Shown here one piece after another: positions 62,776-64,000 of a stretch of DNA of 64,000 nucleotides (positions are counted from its first letter, which is position 1; every line of letters begins with the position of its first letter). The position numbers and the translations under genes are program-made. The notes beneath the pieces were generated by a model, which saw only the letters and a list, made by a program, of their open reading frames with translations, made no database searches and was not told the DNA's origin. This DNA comes from Polytrichum commune (Eukaryota > Streptophyta > Polytrichopsida > Polytrichales > Polytrichaceae). The stretch spans positions 31,155,666 through 31,219,665 of the forward strand of contig OX485807.1 in the NCBI GenBank assembly GCA_950295325.1. The letters run 5' to 3'.

Positions 62776-64000
62776 TGAAATCACGCCCTGTGAAGCTTTT
62801 ATCTCGCAAATCTTCACCATTGGTGAAAATTCCAATCTTCTGGCAGATGGCTTCAGCAGTATTTTTGTTGTCTCCTGTATTTACCATCACCCTAATGCCA
62901 GCCTCTCCACAGTCTTCAATTGCCTTGGAAACTTCTTCTCGAGGAGGGTCCTGAACAACATCCATAGATTTAGTGCTTGGGTGACAACCTAAACGACATA
63001 TTTCTTAACCATAACAAACATCTTGACACATGTATCCCATTAAAAACCACTACTTGACATCCTTCTACAGCCCCAAATAAACGCAACTTGATTTCCATGG
63101 GCACCTAGGCCAAGACCTAGAAAGTACATGAGGGGATGGTAAGGAAATTACTATTAGTCCTGCCATGCCCACAAAAATAAGATTGGTTTCAATTTTATCA
63201 TAGTTGCTTGGATTCAACAAATTGGAATGAGCAGGATGATTCTCCCCATCATAATCACTTAGCTCTCCCAACTGATCTTTGTAAGCCAATCCTAGGCAGC
63301 GAAGTGCTCGTCCACTCAAGTTATTTAGCTTCGCTAGCAAAGCTTCCTGGGCACCCTCAGTCATCTTGACTACTGATCCATCCAAGAGTTGCACATACGT
63401 GCTTCGTTCTATCACATTCTCCACTGCTCCCTGAGAGCAATCAACTGTTCGTTAGGATAGACAAAGCCTTAATGGGTAACAACCACAACCACAACCACAA
63501 CCACTTTGGAGCAAGACATTCAGGATTGTAGACAACATATATCTTAAACAAAACAAAGCCATCAGATAATTCGTCAATGGCCAATACAAAATACTTGTAT
63601 GTGCCATTCTTAGCAATACTTGTGATTAAAAGTTGAAAATTGACACATTCTATCTTTTTATATTTTCATCTATGCAAGCAATACAAATAAGGATAGTTGA
63701 GGGGAGGTAATTACAAAGAGATAACACCAAGATTGTCCCAATGTCCCAGAGAATTGTAGAAAAAACAAACAGTATGTGGCTTCATGGTTACCTTCCTAAC
63801 CCTCACAATGTAGCTCATGGATTTGCGCTCACGGTCAAATTCAAGAATAGCAACCCGAGGCTCTCTTTGATTCCACCAGTTATTGCAACCTACCCAATGA
63901 ATGGAAGAAATCCATCAAAAAGGACCAACATATCTGAGGCTGCACAGCAAATCAATCAAAAATTTTGCACAAACATCATGATGTACATGAGTTTGTTCTA

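Noticed and set aside
62574-62954. 126-codon plus-strand frame
   Set aside because: It runs antisense across the element end and the ATPase exon, so it is a shadow.

Overview
The window is nuclear DNA of a land plant. It is AT-rich, most of it is non-coding, and its genes have GT-AG introns with plant-type products: a plastid-type P-loop kinase of the At1g03030 family, an F-box/kelch-like protein, an ECA-type Ca2+-ATPase remnant and an SMC5 remnant. Between them lie many small DNA transposons with clear terminal inverted repeats (TIRs). The species cannot be fixed. The intronless, processive GT2 synthase with fungal/bacterial-looking motifs would fit a seed-free plant (bryophyte, lycophyte or fern), but that is inference.

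Layout. 1-10.5 kb is a graveyard of class II elements: a ~243-bp MITE (2314), a 1.45-kb PIF/Harbinger element with a partial DDE transposase and TAA target duplications (3572-5018), two related CTACACTAAAT-type MITEs (6244, 7959), a Tc1/mariner pogo-like element with a CENP-B-type remnant and TA duplications (7006-7489) and a 285-bp MITE with perfect 20-bp TIRs and a 9-bp duplication (9489). 10.9-13.05 kb carries the intact intronless glycosyltransferase-2 gene, with locally duplicated flanks. 13-19.6 kb is intergenic, with one 516-bp MITE. 19.6-26.3 kb holds the P-loop kinase gene. Nine conserved exons were resolved by phase, with a candidate plastid-targeting leader of at least three exons; the introns are loaded with foldback MITEs and one is a GC-AG intron.

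28.4-31.1 kb contains a single-exon F-box gene preceded by a tandem array of copies of its own 5' end and followed by a decayed copy of its 3' end. 32.4-32.9 kb is a GGGCC-rich MITE. 35.9-37.3 kb holds the last three exons of a minus-strand gene ending in a very acidic tail and a basic nuclear-localisation-like tail. 40-55 kb has no gene I can support; it carries microsatellites, a 456-bp tandem duplication and a dispersed repeat family.

55.5-57.0 kb (minus) is a three-exon SMC5 fragment with an in-frame stop. 60.8-63.9 kb (minus) is part of an ECA-type Ca2+-ATPase gene with a 4-bp frameshift and substitutions in conserved motifs. One of its exons is split by a 1427-bp transposon with 13-bp TIRs and a perfect 8-bp target duplication (61341-62767). 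That element carries a stop-broken ORF with a Cys cluster and an AT-hook that I do not recognise. This insertion is the most distinctive object in the window.

The genes do not form a pathway. The intact or probably working ones are the GT2 synthase, the P-loop kinase, the F-box protein and the acidic-tail gene.
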